From the NCBI GenBank assembly GCA_015227615.1, contig JAALGZ010000004.1, positions 1,736,001 through 1,800,000 of the forward strand: 64,000 nt of DNA, in the 5' to 3' direction. The notes under the pieces are model-generated. The model saw only the letters and a list, made by a program, of their open reading frames with translations. It was not told the origin of the DNA and ran no database searches. A program made the translations under genes and the position numbers. This document shows, piece after piece, positions 12,920-22,373 of this stretch. Source of the DNA: Labyrinthula sp. Ha. Lineage: Eukaryota; Sar; Bigyra; Labyrinthulida; Labyrinthulaceae. The stretch's first letter is position 1; every line of letters begins with the position of its first letter.

Positions 12920-13386
12920 TACTTAATCGTAAGAAAACTTCTAAATTTAAAACTTCATTCTAACAGAAATATATGAACAAAAGTTTGTTTCTAGTACAGT
13001 TTTGAAACATTGAAAGGGGATGAAGTAGAACACTCCTGAACTTATTAGTCAGTGCGAAGAAATCTTAAGTGAACAAAATCGGCTGCTCTAGAACATAGAA
13101 CCTCCTGCTAGACCATAGAACATAGCTTTCTTAGTTTATATCACCACCTTTCTATCTGTTTCAAGCTAAAACCTGGACATAAAGATATCCCAACCACTGA
13201 ACACGTCATCTGTTTCAAAACTGGAAAATATATTTTTATTCTCTTTCTTCTTTGTCCTCAATGGCCTTGTACGCATTTTTTGTCCTTTTTTATTCTCTGC
13301 AAAGAACGGGAAAATCGGAAAATCCGCAATTCTACCGAAAGCCGGGGAATAACCGTTAAAAAGAAAATAGGAAACAAAAAAGAGAA
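12920..13386. other. Spacer and 5' region of reductase copy 1
   Basis: This 467-bp stretch lies between the MULE target duplication and the ATG of the plus-strand cytochrome b5 reductase gene. It holds no supportable ORF. It has no similarity that I can see to the upstream region of reductase copy 2, so the two copies must be driven by different promoters. Confidence 0.5.
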
Positions 13387-14237
13387 ATGACACAAGCATG
13401 GAATGCAGGTGAACCAACAAACGCTGTTGTAGAAGTGGGGAAGTGCCAGGTATATGCTACTGACGATGATACGTGGTTTGAGTGCTCGCTCTTGTCGAAA
13501 GAAGGAATCTCCCCAGACACCTTTATCTTCACATTTGGTAAAGCAGTTTCTTTTGTTAGTTTCTAGAAAATCCAGATAAATCAAAACCTTTGAACTTGTC
13601 TACGAGTGCATGTTTAATGATGAAGATGTTTGAGGGGGAAGAGCTAGTGAAACGACCATACACTCCTTGTTCCACAAACGCTATGGTTGGACAGTTTCAA
13701 CTCATGGTGAAGATCTATCAAAACGGAAAGATGACACAGTTATTGAACAAAGTGAAAATTGGTGAGAAAGTTTCTTTTCAGCACAGAGACTATAATGTGA
13801 AAATTCAGTATCCTTTCTATAAGCCTGAGGAACCTGAGTTGAAGTTTCTTGGTATGATTGTCGGGGGAACTGGAATAACTCCTATGTTGCAGTGTCTGCA
13901 TGCAGTTCTTGGTGATAAAGAAAGAGAATATATTCAAGTAAATGTTTTATTCAGTAACAAAACAGAAAAATATATTTTGGCAAAAGAAACTCTTGAGAGC
14001 TGGAATAGTTTAAAAGCAAACTTAGAAATAAAGTTTATCAAAACAAGAGAAGGAGATAAGAGAATTGATCAGGATATGGTAGAAGAACATTTTGGAAAAG
14101 CTTCAGAGGGAAAGAAAGTGTTTGTTTGTGGACCTCCACCAATGTATGAGGCTATGTGCGGACCAAGAAATGAAAAAGAAGTTACTGGCGCTTTGGCAGC
14201 TCTTGGATATGATTCTTCCAATGTCTTCAAGTTTTAA
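13387..14237 (+). CDS. NADH-cytochrome b5 reductase, copy 1 (variant cofactor residue)
   Basis: The gene has two exons, 13387-13537 and 13567-14237, split by a 29-nt intron, and encodes 273 residues. The flavoprotein moves electrons from pyridine nucleotide through FAD to cytochrome b5, which feeds fatty-acid desaturation and sterol synthesis. Visible motifs are the FAD-binding RPYTPCS, GGTGITPMLQ, the pyridine-nucleotide motif CGPPPMYEA and a C-terminal Phe. Copy 1 begins MTQAWNAG and lacks the basic, apparently myristoylated leader of copy 2, so it may be soluble. Residue 186 is Tyr in KTEKYIL, where copy 2 and animal enzymes have Asp (KTEKDIL). This is the position that corresponds to Asp239 of mammalian CYB5R3. 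The C-terminal EKEVTGALAALGY pattern recalls stramenopile-type enzymes. Exon, intron and stop are otherwise intact. Confidence 0.9.
13397..14237 (+). repeat. Left arm of an 841-bp inverted gene duplication
   Basis: This arm matches the reverse complement of 16812-17652 at all but three positions that I can find: 13554 (intron), 13971 and 13981. Identity stops within a few bases of the stop codon on one side and within about 10 bp of the copy 1 start codon on the other. Flanking DNA on both sides is unrelated. Confidence 0.9.
13538..13566 (+). other. 29-nt spliceosomal intron
   Basis: GT start and TTCTAG end, phase 1. Removal joins IFTF to ENPDKSKP, as expected for the family. The matching intron in copy 2 (17483-17511) is the same length and differs at one base. 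Confidence 0.85.
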
Positions 14238-14302
14238 GTTTCACATATATTTCCAGCTCTAACGCTAAGTTTTGCTTACTATGTATCCATACTTTGCAAT
14301 AT

Positions 14303-14892
14303 TTAATTTTTCTTATTCATCTTGAGAAACAACAATCTCTTCTCCCTCAGCTGCTGCTTTGAAGTTATGTTTGTTCCTCCCAATTTTTCTGCTATTTTTC
14401 TTCGCTGCTTCTTATTCGTATCTCGAGGAACAACTTTTGCTTGTTTGAAGCCTATTCCTTGTGTTTTCGCCGACTAAATTCCAAAATAACTAAAGTTTAC
14501 CTTGAGATATGTTTTTCCATTGTAGCTTCCAAAAGAAACAACCCCTGTCTTGTGCTCTCTTTCTACACCGGCATTGAAACTTCTGGGTCTACCTTGCACA
14601 AACTGCTTTATCTGCCCTTTGGTTTTTTGTATTTCTCTGGGTCTTGCCTTGATAACATTATTCAACTTCTTCCTTCTCAATGCAGATATATGAGTATACA
14701 TACCTAAATTTAATCATCTACTCTGACGCTACCTTCCTGATCTCCAAGGCCAGCTTCTGCAGCTGCCCGTAAGTACTTTCTTGGAATCTTCAAACACCCT
14801 TCTTGAACAAGGTCATCTTCCTGTCTTCCTTTATGTTGTGCAGTTCTCAACTTTCCTGTAACAGGATCTACTGTTTTTGCTTCTCTTATCAT
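14303..14892 (-). CDS. Small basic protein of unknown family (3 exons)
   Basis: I reconstruct three exons on the minus strand, 14892-14733, 14703-14501 and 14473-14303, split by introns of 29 and 27 nt. Together they encode 177 residues. The product is very basic, with patches such as RRKK and KKQRRK and no membrane segment, and it is rich in glutamine. It looks like a nucleolar or ribosome-biogenesis protein by composition. I do not recognise the family and make no functional claim. Support for reality comes from three consecutive frames that join cleanly at family-typical tiny introns and from an ATG start. It is also tandem to the Tubby gene, whose stop lies 74 bp upstream on the same strand. 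Its stop lies 66 bp from the stop of reductase copy 1, convergent. Confidence 0.7.
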
Positions 14893-14966
14893 TTTTTAAA
14901 ATCTCTATTTAAACTGATAAGAGAGTATTTTAGATATTTTTGTTGCTTAAGTCTAAAACACAAAGT

Positions 14967-16679
14967 TTATTCACAGGCAATCTTACCATCAAAGCTAGAT
15001 AAACAAATACTAAATGCTTGTAATGGAGATAGTGGCCAAGCATAATCCATCGTAAATAGCTCTTTCCCAACTCGCCCAAACTGTAATATTACTCGATCTT
15101 CTTCTTCCTCAAGTACAAGCTGAAAATTTTTAACACTTGCCATCGTGACTCTCCCATTAAAATTTAGAACATAGGCACCTACTTCATCATTCCATCTTGG
15201 TGGTTTATTTACCAATTCCATGAAATCATCCGTCTCCTGTCTTTTAAACTTACTTAAGATCTCATCCCGCTTACTTAGTGGCTTAAATACAGTTCTTCCT
15301 TCTCCTTCATCTACCTTTGGAACTGCCACTCTCATTTTTCTTGGGCCTCTAGAACCCAAAATATTAGAGTTATATAAAATGGCACCCAAATCTTGTCTAA
15401 TAGCACTTTCTTCTTCTGATTCATCACCACTGTCATCATTCTCTGAATAGTTTTCTTTATTTTGATTTGGTTTTCTCAACTTGAAAGGAATCATACTTTT
15501 TGTTTTGGGTTTCATTGGATTTTTGCCAGAATCAAAGATTTGAAACTCAGTTCCAATAAAGTTTGACCTGAGCTTTCCTAAGCAGCTTTTACTATTTCGC
15601 TTGAGGTCATTCGGGTCTAAGGATATAATGTAATTACTAGTTCTCTTCTTTGCTCTCTTTTTACCAGCAAGCAAAAATGTATCTTTATGCTTCAAGAAAA
15701 GGTGGTATTCCGGAAACAATTTTTTTGCCGCACTTAATTTGTTTCTCTCAATGTAACATTTGACAATGCCAAAAGATTTAGGTGTAGGGTCCTGTACAAA
15801 TTTTGCAATATCAATATCATTAAAAGGATCTCTCGTCTTCTCTTCTGCAACTCTAAGCTCCTTTTGTCTTTTTCTTTCTGTCTTTCGTTGCTTTTGTTGT
15901 TTTATTTGCTCTTTCTTTACATCCCTTTTCGATTTCCTTTGAGTCTCTATTTTCTTTGGTCTTATTATCTCAAGCTCCGGATCGTCCAGCATACTGTCAT
16001 TGACCTCTATCAAGTTATTCTTGGCAATATTGACTTCTTTTTCCTTTCTGTATTCACTCCCCAGATTCTCTTCACTAGATTCTGGTCGGTCTCTTTCCAC
16101 TGATGCCTTGCAAAGTACTGATTCAACTTCGCTCTTCATTGAGCTAAGCTCTTCTTTTAGTTCTTCTTCTGGAAGCTTAGCCTCCCTTAAACTTGATTTG
16201 CTATTTCTCTTGCTTTGCAGGGTATTCTTCGAGTCAAAAGTTCGATTACTACTTTCCACATGGTATACTCCACCAAAAGACTTGTAATTGAAAACCTTTC
16301 TTAGATCCTCAATTGACTCCGGCTCCCCATGTTCTTTTTCTTGTCTTTTATCTAATTCTTTGCTCTTCGGTCTGTAAAATCCAGAACTACTTCTACCAGT
16401 TGAATCTTCCTCCTCTGCATCCTCCAGCGGAACGATCTTTTCATCAAATCTTCTAGAAAATATGGGAAGATTCTCAGCATCTCTGTCTAATAAGGAAGAA
16501 TCTGGAAATTCCTGCTGAGTTCTCTGCACTCTGTTGACCCTGTTTCTGATCTCTTGTCGTTTCAGTATAGTTTCTTTCAGTTGCTCTCGTCTTTCCCTTG
16601 CAGTCGCATGTCTTTCATTCTCATGTGAAGCTGATGATTCAGACTGACTTGATATTGATGACTCTTCTCCGAGCGGCAT
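14967..16679 (-). CDS. Tubby-like protein
   Basis: This is a single exon. The first in-frame ATG is at 16679, giving 570 residues; the frame is open a further 12 codons upstream without an ATG. Residues 1-290 are charged, low-complexity and probably disordered, with an RRR/KQQKQRK-rich basic region near 265-285. The Tubby domain fills the C-terminal half. It begins near DPTPKSFGIVKCYIER. The basic KKRAKKRTSNYIIS strand resembles the phosphoinositide-binding surface. It ends with the family signature LSSFDGKIACE. Tubby proteins bind PI(4,5)P2 and ferry membrane receptors into cilia, or act in phosphoinositide signalling. A tubby gene suggests, but does not prove, that the organism has or had a flagellum. 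It sits inside the inverted reductase pair. Confidence 0.9.
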   Translation of the reverse strand: MPLGEESSISSQSESSASHENERHATARERREQLKETILKRQEIRNRVNRVQRTQQEFPDSSLLDRDAENLPIFSRRFDEKIVPLEDAEEEDSTGRSSSGFYRPKSKELDKRQEKEHGEPESIEDLRKVFNYKSFGGVYHVESSNRTFDSKNTLQSKRNSKSSLREAKLPEEELKEELSSMKSEVESVLCKASVERDRPESSEENLGSEYRKEKEVNIAKNNLIEVNDSMLDDPELEIIRPKKIETQRKSKRDVKKEQIKQQKQRKTERKRQKELRVAEEKTRDPFNDIDIAKFVQDPTPKSFGIVKCYIERNKLSAAKKLFPEYHLFLKHKDTFLLAGKKRAKKRTSNYIISLDPNDLKRNSKSCLGKLRSNFIGTEFQIFDSGKNPMKPKTKSMIPFKLRKPNQNKENYSENDDSGDESEEESAIRQDLGAILYNSNILGSRGPRKMRVAVPKVDEGEGRTVFKPLSKRDEILSKFKRQETDDFMELVNKPPRWNDEVGAYVLNFNGRVTMASVKNFQLVLEEEEDRVILQFGRVGKELFTMDYAWPLSPLQAFSICLSSFDGKIACE

Positions 16680-16811
16680 TTGGCTCTGTTTTATACCTGA
16701 GTATAATCCAAACAAATCGTTTATAGTTTATTTGTGTTTTTGTCTAATAGTAGGTGAACTTTCGTTTATATGTTTTAACAGCTGCTGCTTAAAATAAATC
16801 AAGTGAAACAC

Positions 16812-17652
16812 TTAAAACTTGAAGACATTGGAAGAATCATATCCAAGAGCTGCCAAAGCGCCAGTAACTTCTTTTTCATTTCTTGGTCCGCACATAGCCT
16901 CATACATTGGTGGAGGTCCACAAACAAACACTTTCTTTCCCTCTGAAGCTTTTCCAAAATGTTCTTCTACCATATCCTGATCAATTCTCTTATCTCCTTC
17001 TCTTGTTTTGATAAACTTTATTTCTAAGTTTGCTTTTAAACTATTCCAGCTCTCAAGAGTTTCTTTTACCAAAATATCTTTTTCTGTTTTGTTACTGAAT
17101 AAAACATTTACTTGAATATATTCTCTTTCTTTATCACCAAGAACTGCATGCAGACACTGCAACATAGGAGTTATTCCAGTTCCCCCGACAATCATACCAA
17201 GAAACTTCAACTCAGGTTCCTCAGGCTTATAGAAAGGATACTGAATTTTCACATTATAGTCTCTGTGCTGAAAAGAAACTTTCTCACCAATTTTCACTTT
17301 GTTCAATAACTGTGTCATCTTTCCGTTTTGATAGATCTTCACCATGAGTTGAAACTGTCCAACCATAGCGTTTGTGGAACAAGGAGTGTATGGTCGTTTC
17401 ACTAGCTCTTCCCCCTCAAACATCTTCATCATTAAACATGCACTCGTAGACAAGTTCAAAGGTTTTGATTTATCTGGATTTTCTAGAAACTAACTAAAGA
17501 AACTGCTTTACCAAATGTGAAGATAAAGGTGTCTGGGGAGATTCCTTCTTTCGACAAGAGCGAGCACTCAAACCACGTATCATCGTCAGTAGCATATACC
17601 TGGCACTTCCCCACTTCTACAACAGCGTTTGTTGGTTCACCTGCATTCCATG
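16812..17652 (-). repeat. Right arm of the 841-bp inverted gene duplication
   Basis: Reverse-complement partner of 13397-14237. The arms are separated by about 2.6 kb holding two other minus-strand genes. The arm ends coincide closely with the coding region. Confidence 0.9.
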
Positions 17653-17689
17653 GTTTTATATTTTTTTTCTTAGTTGATTTATTTCCCAT
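16812..17689 (-). CDS. NADH-cytochrome b5 reductase, copy 2 (apparently myristoylated)
   Basis: Two exons on the minus strand, 17689-17512 and 17482-16812, flank a 29-nt intron and encode 282 residues. Copy 2 carries the same FAD and NADH motifs as copy 1. It keeps the conserved Asp in KTEKDIL (residue 195), which is expected for NADH preference. Its N-terminus starts MGNKSTKKK. Gly2, Thr6 and the lysines that follow fit an N-myristoylation signal, like the membrane-bound form of animal CYB5R3. The protein probably sits on the cytosolic face of the ER or outer mitochondrial membrane. A perfect TGACGTCA palindrome lies 100 bp upstream of the ATG. Conserved cofactor residue, leader and promoter site suggest that this is the ancestral copy. 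Confidence 0.92.
17483..17511 (-). other. 29-nt spliceosomal intron
   Basis: Same position, length and phase as in copy 1, with a single T-to-A difference inside the pyrimidine-rich part. Confidence 0.85.
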
Positions 17690-17788
17690 TTGGTTTGCTT
17701 TTATAACGGTAAATCTTCTTCGTATAATTTATCGGCAATATTGTAATTCCGGGACATGTACAAAATGTAACTGGGCGTAAGAACTCTA

Positions 17789-17796
17789 TGACGTCA
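17789..17796. promoter_or_regulatory. CRE/ATF-type palindrome TGACGTCA
   Basis: This perfect 8-bp bZIP-type palindrome lies 100 bp upstream of the copy 2 reductase ATG. A related TGACGTCG lies upstream of enolase. Copy 1 has no such site in its upstream 400 bp. Function is inferred from the motif only. Confidence 0.35.
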
Positions 17797-20700
17797 TTAC
17801 ATCAGGGAGAATCTTTAATCTTTTCTAGATATAGGGTAAAGTTAACGATATATGAAGACTTGCTCCATACAAAACAATTTATACAATTCTTCATAAAAGA
17901 TCCTGCTTCCACTATTGTTGTAGTATGTTATTATCTTGATAAATGGAACAACTTTTGAGGTATTTGGTTTCATTTTGAGTGATGTTGATGTTTTGTCCAG
18001 TCACTCTTAGTGAGGCTTGATATTAGCACAAACCTCATTTGAAGGTTTTCTATATGGGTTAGATTTTTGCTGTTATTCACACTTGTTTTTTCTGGGTCGT
18101 TCTTAAGTTTCGCACAATTTTCCATTATTAAATGGTTGTAGCTTTTATTCTTTCAGCCACCTCAAGGAATTCAAACCCATGTTCCTGTCCGCTTCGATGC
18201 ATCTTTATCTGCAATAAGCAGATAGAACTATTAATAATAATATCAATCTTTCGAAATTGGTACAAGCAGATATTATAAATAGATCACCCGATTGTGCAGA
18301 AGAACATGTTATGCCAGTAGTAAAACTCAATACCACCCAATTCATGAGATATATAACATGGAGCCCGCCTAGTCCAAGGGTTAGTGATCTAGAGTAAATT
18401 CTCAGTTAGGGCTAATTCAATCTATTTTAGAATATTCCAAGTGACTTAGTGAGTCTGAGAGAGTCTCGATACCACCTTGAGTGAGGGATGAGGAACTCAT
18501 TGAGGACTTCTGAGGAATTGACTGAGGACAACTGAGAAATTGATCGTGAATTTTTGAGAAATTGACCGATGATTTTGAGGAATCTTTTCAGGAATTGAAG
18601 ATGCTCATTGAGTTTCTCATTGAAGACTTTAAGTTTCATGACTGGGTTTGAACGATTCTCAGAACTCAGAAAAGCTGTTTCGAGTGACTATAAATTTGAG
18701 AACTCTCAATAGCTCAACGACAAATTTTCCTCAGTCTATAATTCTACTTACCACTAGAGTTTTTATTGGCCTTGTGTCCCATTTCCCCAAGTTTTTCAAG
18801 TGGCATGAAATGAAGCAAAAACACTTTGGAAGTTTCTCTACACAGGTCATTTACCTCAACTATCGTTTGAAGTAATATGAAATAAGGAAACTTAATTATC
18901 ATTTGAAATATGTTAAGTTTGTCAATAATGTCACAGCTCACAATTTGTGATATTATCTTTTGAGTTTTGAAATTTCTTCCTCAAATGATACCCCTAGTGG
19001 CAACCCTTTTTTGACAGATGTACACCTTATGTTGATATTGTGCTGTTAAATTCTTTCAGGTTTGTTGCGTGTATTTTCGCTCGTTATTTGTCACAAATTA
19101 ATTGCAAAACAGCCATGAGTGATAATATCAACATCAATCTTTAAATAAGTTCATTGTCCATCGGTTGTTAGTTTCTATGTGCTTTGTATAGAGAGAAGCT
19201 CAGTGGAAGAACAACTGCATCTATCCGACCTGCAAACCTTAATCGCGAAATCGAGTGATCAGGCTACAACGGCAGAATTCTATCTGTACACGTAATAATA
19301 GAGGACGAAATGAATTTGTTTACAGTCTCAAGGTTACAGATCGATTTAATTTAGCACTATTTTTGTGGGAAGAGTTTGAAGGGTGGTTATTTGCCATGGG
19401 AATGTGCCAAAGGAAATTTTAGCACAAGAGCTAAGAATTGTATATAAAAAACAAAAAATAGATGCTAAAACTGAAATATTGCTAGATTATAAGAGAACTT
19501 TCACGTCTCGTGCTATAAGGTTTTTGGTTTCGACCAAATAGTCGCTTTGGCCCCTAAGCCAAACCTTAACTAGAAAACATCACCCTACGGGCACTCAAAC
19601 ATGAATAGTTGCTTCAATACTCAAGTGACAGTCTAAGCATGATTGACAGTAAACCCACACCGAAAACGGAGTACCCTCCTATTATTACTTTTCTCAGTCC
19701 GAATATCTTCGAATCAACAGGGATCACAAAAAGATGATAAGTGTCGCATCGAGAAAAGTTTCATCCATTTGTACAAAACACCAAGAAGTTAGAATTTCTA
19801 GTGTGTTTAAGTGCAAATTTATTGCTAGTTGAGGCTAATGTTCTTGGAAAGAAAATACATTAGCTACGAAAATTTATGTGAACTTGAGCTCGGAGTTGGA
19901 TTGAAATTATTTCATCAACCTCCAAAGGAGCTTTTTGAAGTAGACGGTGAATGGGATTGATGGCATACAAGTCGTACAATAGAGTAAAGCTATCAGTGGA
20001 TACCAGCAAGACTATAAAGAATAAAAGACTAAAGAGCAACTATAAACTAAGAGGTGTGAAATACAGTATACCTAAACCTTTTTATTTTATTTTTTACTGA
20101 ACTGTCTCAACAAAATCCATAGCCTTGATAATATGCTTTTCCGTTTGTCAAATACCAAAACAACAATGTAATGTAAGTTATAATGAGACTGTGGAGTCGC
20201 AGCTAACTTCTGAAATAATATCTATTTAGATTAATCAATGTGTTGTTTAGTCTAGGCATAGTATCATTCTTGCTTAATTCAGAGTACTGACTCTACGTGA
20301 GTGCTACAACTTAAGGATCTTTGCATCATAGGCAAGAATATTATAGAATAGAGGTAATTTGGTATTTTTCTAATAATATAATTCGTTTCTTACACCTCGT
20401 TTTTACAGGAAATAGTTTTCTTAGGTGTCTTGATGTGTCTATGTAACATTTTAACTTTTGTTTTACAAGAATTTAACAGCACCGAAGATATAAATGTGAA
20501 TCCTTCGGTTTCTTAGTTGTTCTATTATCGTTTCATAGATCTTGGCTTAAGAATATGTGTAGGTTGCGACTATCATTAATAGACATACAAGATTCAAGTA
20601 TGTAAATTTCAATAAGATTGCACTTGTGCTAAGAGTCTAATGAAAATATAAAGTGAATAAGATATTACTATATTATTAACGATATCTACATAACATTGTA

Positions 20701-21740
20701 ACTTAAAGGCAGAAAGTTTAAGGAGAAATTGAATCTTCTGATCACCATACGTTGCTCGTGCTGGGGCCGTAAAGCGGTTCTAAATTGAAAATATATGGAA
20801 ATATTTTGAGCTCAGAGAGCATAAATATAAGTAGCCCATATGGGTTGTTTCTAATATCTATTGTTAGTAAGACGCTTCAAAACTAATCCAATACCTTGAA
20901 TTAGCCTTTATGATCAGTTTTTTGGGGGAATATAGAAAAATATCACTTAAACAAATATATAGAGCTTTTAATCCTGAGTTTTACTTGCATTACCTTGCTG
21001 TTCCTCCTCTTTGTCAACTTTTTCTCTTTGTTGCTCATTACGTTTATGATCTTCCTCTTCGACTGTGTACTTTCTTTAAGCTTTATTTTCTTCATCAGTT
21101 TTTATTTTATGTGGTGAATATGTATCTATATCACTCAGATTAGTATCAGACAAATCAGGCAATGTCAACTTCCTTGACAAAATCTCGATAAAGTAATATA
21201 TTATACTTCTTAGTGAGATTTTCTCGGTTTTTCTTTATTTTCTGGTTTTACACCTAATGTAAAGCTCCCCCGCTTACTGGGTATGAAGGGTAGAAAGGTA
21301 GCTCTGGATTTTAAATGCTTGTTTTGACGCTCATTAACTTCATAAGCCCATTCTTTGCTCGTTAACTTTACATATGTATAAAATAGTTTATTTACATGGT
21401 GTTTCTGGTTTTGTCTTGTACGATTTTTTTTTCTCGAGTTTTCCTTAATGTAGTGATTGTAGCTTCAGTGACCAGAAAAAAAAAATGCTTACCATACCGG
21501 AATTATTTTTATTTTCTTCAAGTGATCACATTCTGAGTTTTCACTACTATTTTCGTAGTTGAAAGAACAGCTCGACAAACCGTAAATGCGCATAATGAGC
21601 TCATAATAAGCTTCAAAGTCATGGGCTGCATAGGCTGCATGGAGTTCCAACTAGTAGAAATACAACACGTTTAACTATTAACCAGCAAAGTTTTTCTTAT
21701 TTATCCTTTTAGATATTATAGTTTCATGAATAATATTATA
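17797..21740. other. Gene-free A+T-rich desert
   Basis: I see no gene or RNA. Two local structures stand out. One is a degenerate 22-bp tandem repeat at 18511-18590. The other is a short hairpin (TTTGGC-6 nt-GCCAAA) near 19542-19559. Open frames, such as the 77-codon one at 20910, look fortuitous. Confidence 0.55.
18511..18590. repeat. Degenerate 22-bp tandem repeat
   Basis: About three and a half units follow the pattern TGAGRAATTGAYYG plus eight less conserved bases, starting at 18511, 18533, 18555 and 18576. Flanking DNA to about 18640 is also rich in TGAGGA/TGAGAA words, which suggests an older, longer array. Confidence 0.5.
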
Positions 21741-21748
21741 GTTACATG
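21741..21748 (+). repeat. hAT target-site duplication, left copy
   Basis: GTTACATG, identical to 22366-22373 on the other side of the element. Confidence 0.85.
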
Positions 21749-22365
21749 TAGGGGTGTTATTTGATTTATTCATAATTTATCAATAAAAGATTTCCCAATA
21801 TTTTTCTTCTTGATTGATTCTGATAATTCCCAAATTATTTTGATTGATTATTGATTATCATTGATAATCAATAATGAATTTCGCCACATGGCCTTTGGCT
21901 AAGCGGTCAAGAAAAGCTATATTTAATGTTGCCACCGTATGGAATTCTCTTGAACACAGGGCGTGTGACTAGGTTTTCTTAACGACAAAACCTCATTCTA
22001 CCGTCCAAAATTTTTTGCTAAATCTTCACCAGGGTAGTACCATAACAGGGATCTTACCGATATACCACAGTATTTTTATTTCATTAAGAAACCCAATATG
22101 TCATCCTGCTGAATTCTATTACTTGTTATTCCGGACTACATGGTTTATTTATACGTATTTTTATGGGTAGCATAAATAAAAAATATGTTGTTGGACTGTT
22201 TGGTTCCAAGGCCAGGTGGACCTATTTATTATTGATTATTATTTGATAACCAAAATGAAAATCCTTTTATTGATAATCAATGAAAATGCAGATTCTTTTA
22301 TTGATAATCAGAATCAAAATGATTATCAAATAATTATTGATAATTTTTATCAAATAACACCCCTA
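21749..22365. mobile_element. Non-autonomous hAT element (MITE-like), 617 bp
   Basis: Perfect 17-bp terminal inverted repeats, TAGGGGTGTTATTTGAT, face each other at 21749-21765 and 22349-22365. They are flanked by a perfect 8-bp direct repeat, GTTACATG, at 21741-21748 and 22366-22373. An 8-bp target duplication and a YAGGG-type end are the hallmarks of the hAT superfamily. The interior has no transposase frame, so this is a deletion derivative or MITE moved in trans. Both subterminal regions are dense in TTGATAATCA-type words, as expected for transposase-binding sites, and the left one has a 29-bp palindrome. Perfect ends and TSD suggest a fairly recent insertion. Confidence 0.88.
21847..21875. 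repeat. Perfect 29-bp subterminal palindrome in the hAT element
   Basis: The arms ATTATTGATTATCA and TGATAATCAATAAT are exact reverse complements around a single central T. The same TGATAATCA word recurs several times near the right end (about 22220-22350). Confidence 0.8.
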
Positions 22366-22373
22366 GTTACATG
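22366..22373 (+). repeat. hAT target-site duplication, right copy
   Basis: GTTACATG, identical to 21741-21748. Confidence 0.85.

Noticed and set aside
13258-13584. 108-codon minus-strand frame over the reductase copy 1 start
   Set aside because: Overlaps the first exon of a clear gene on the other strand and has no recognisable domain.
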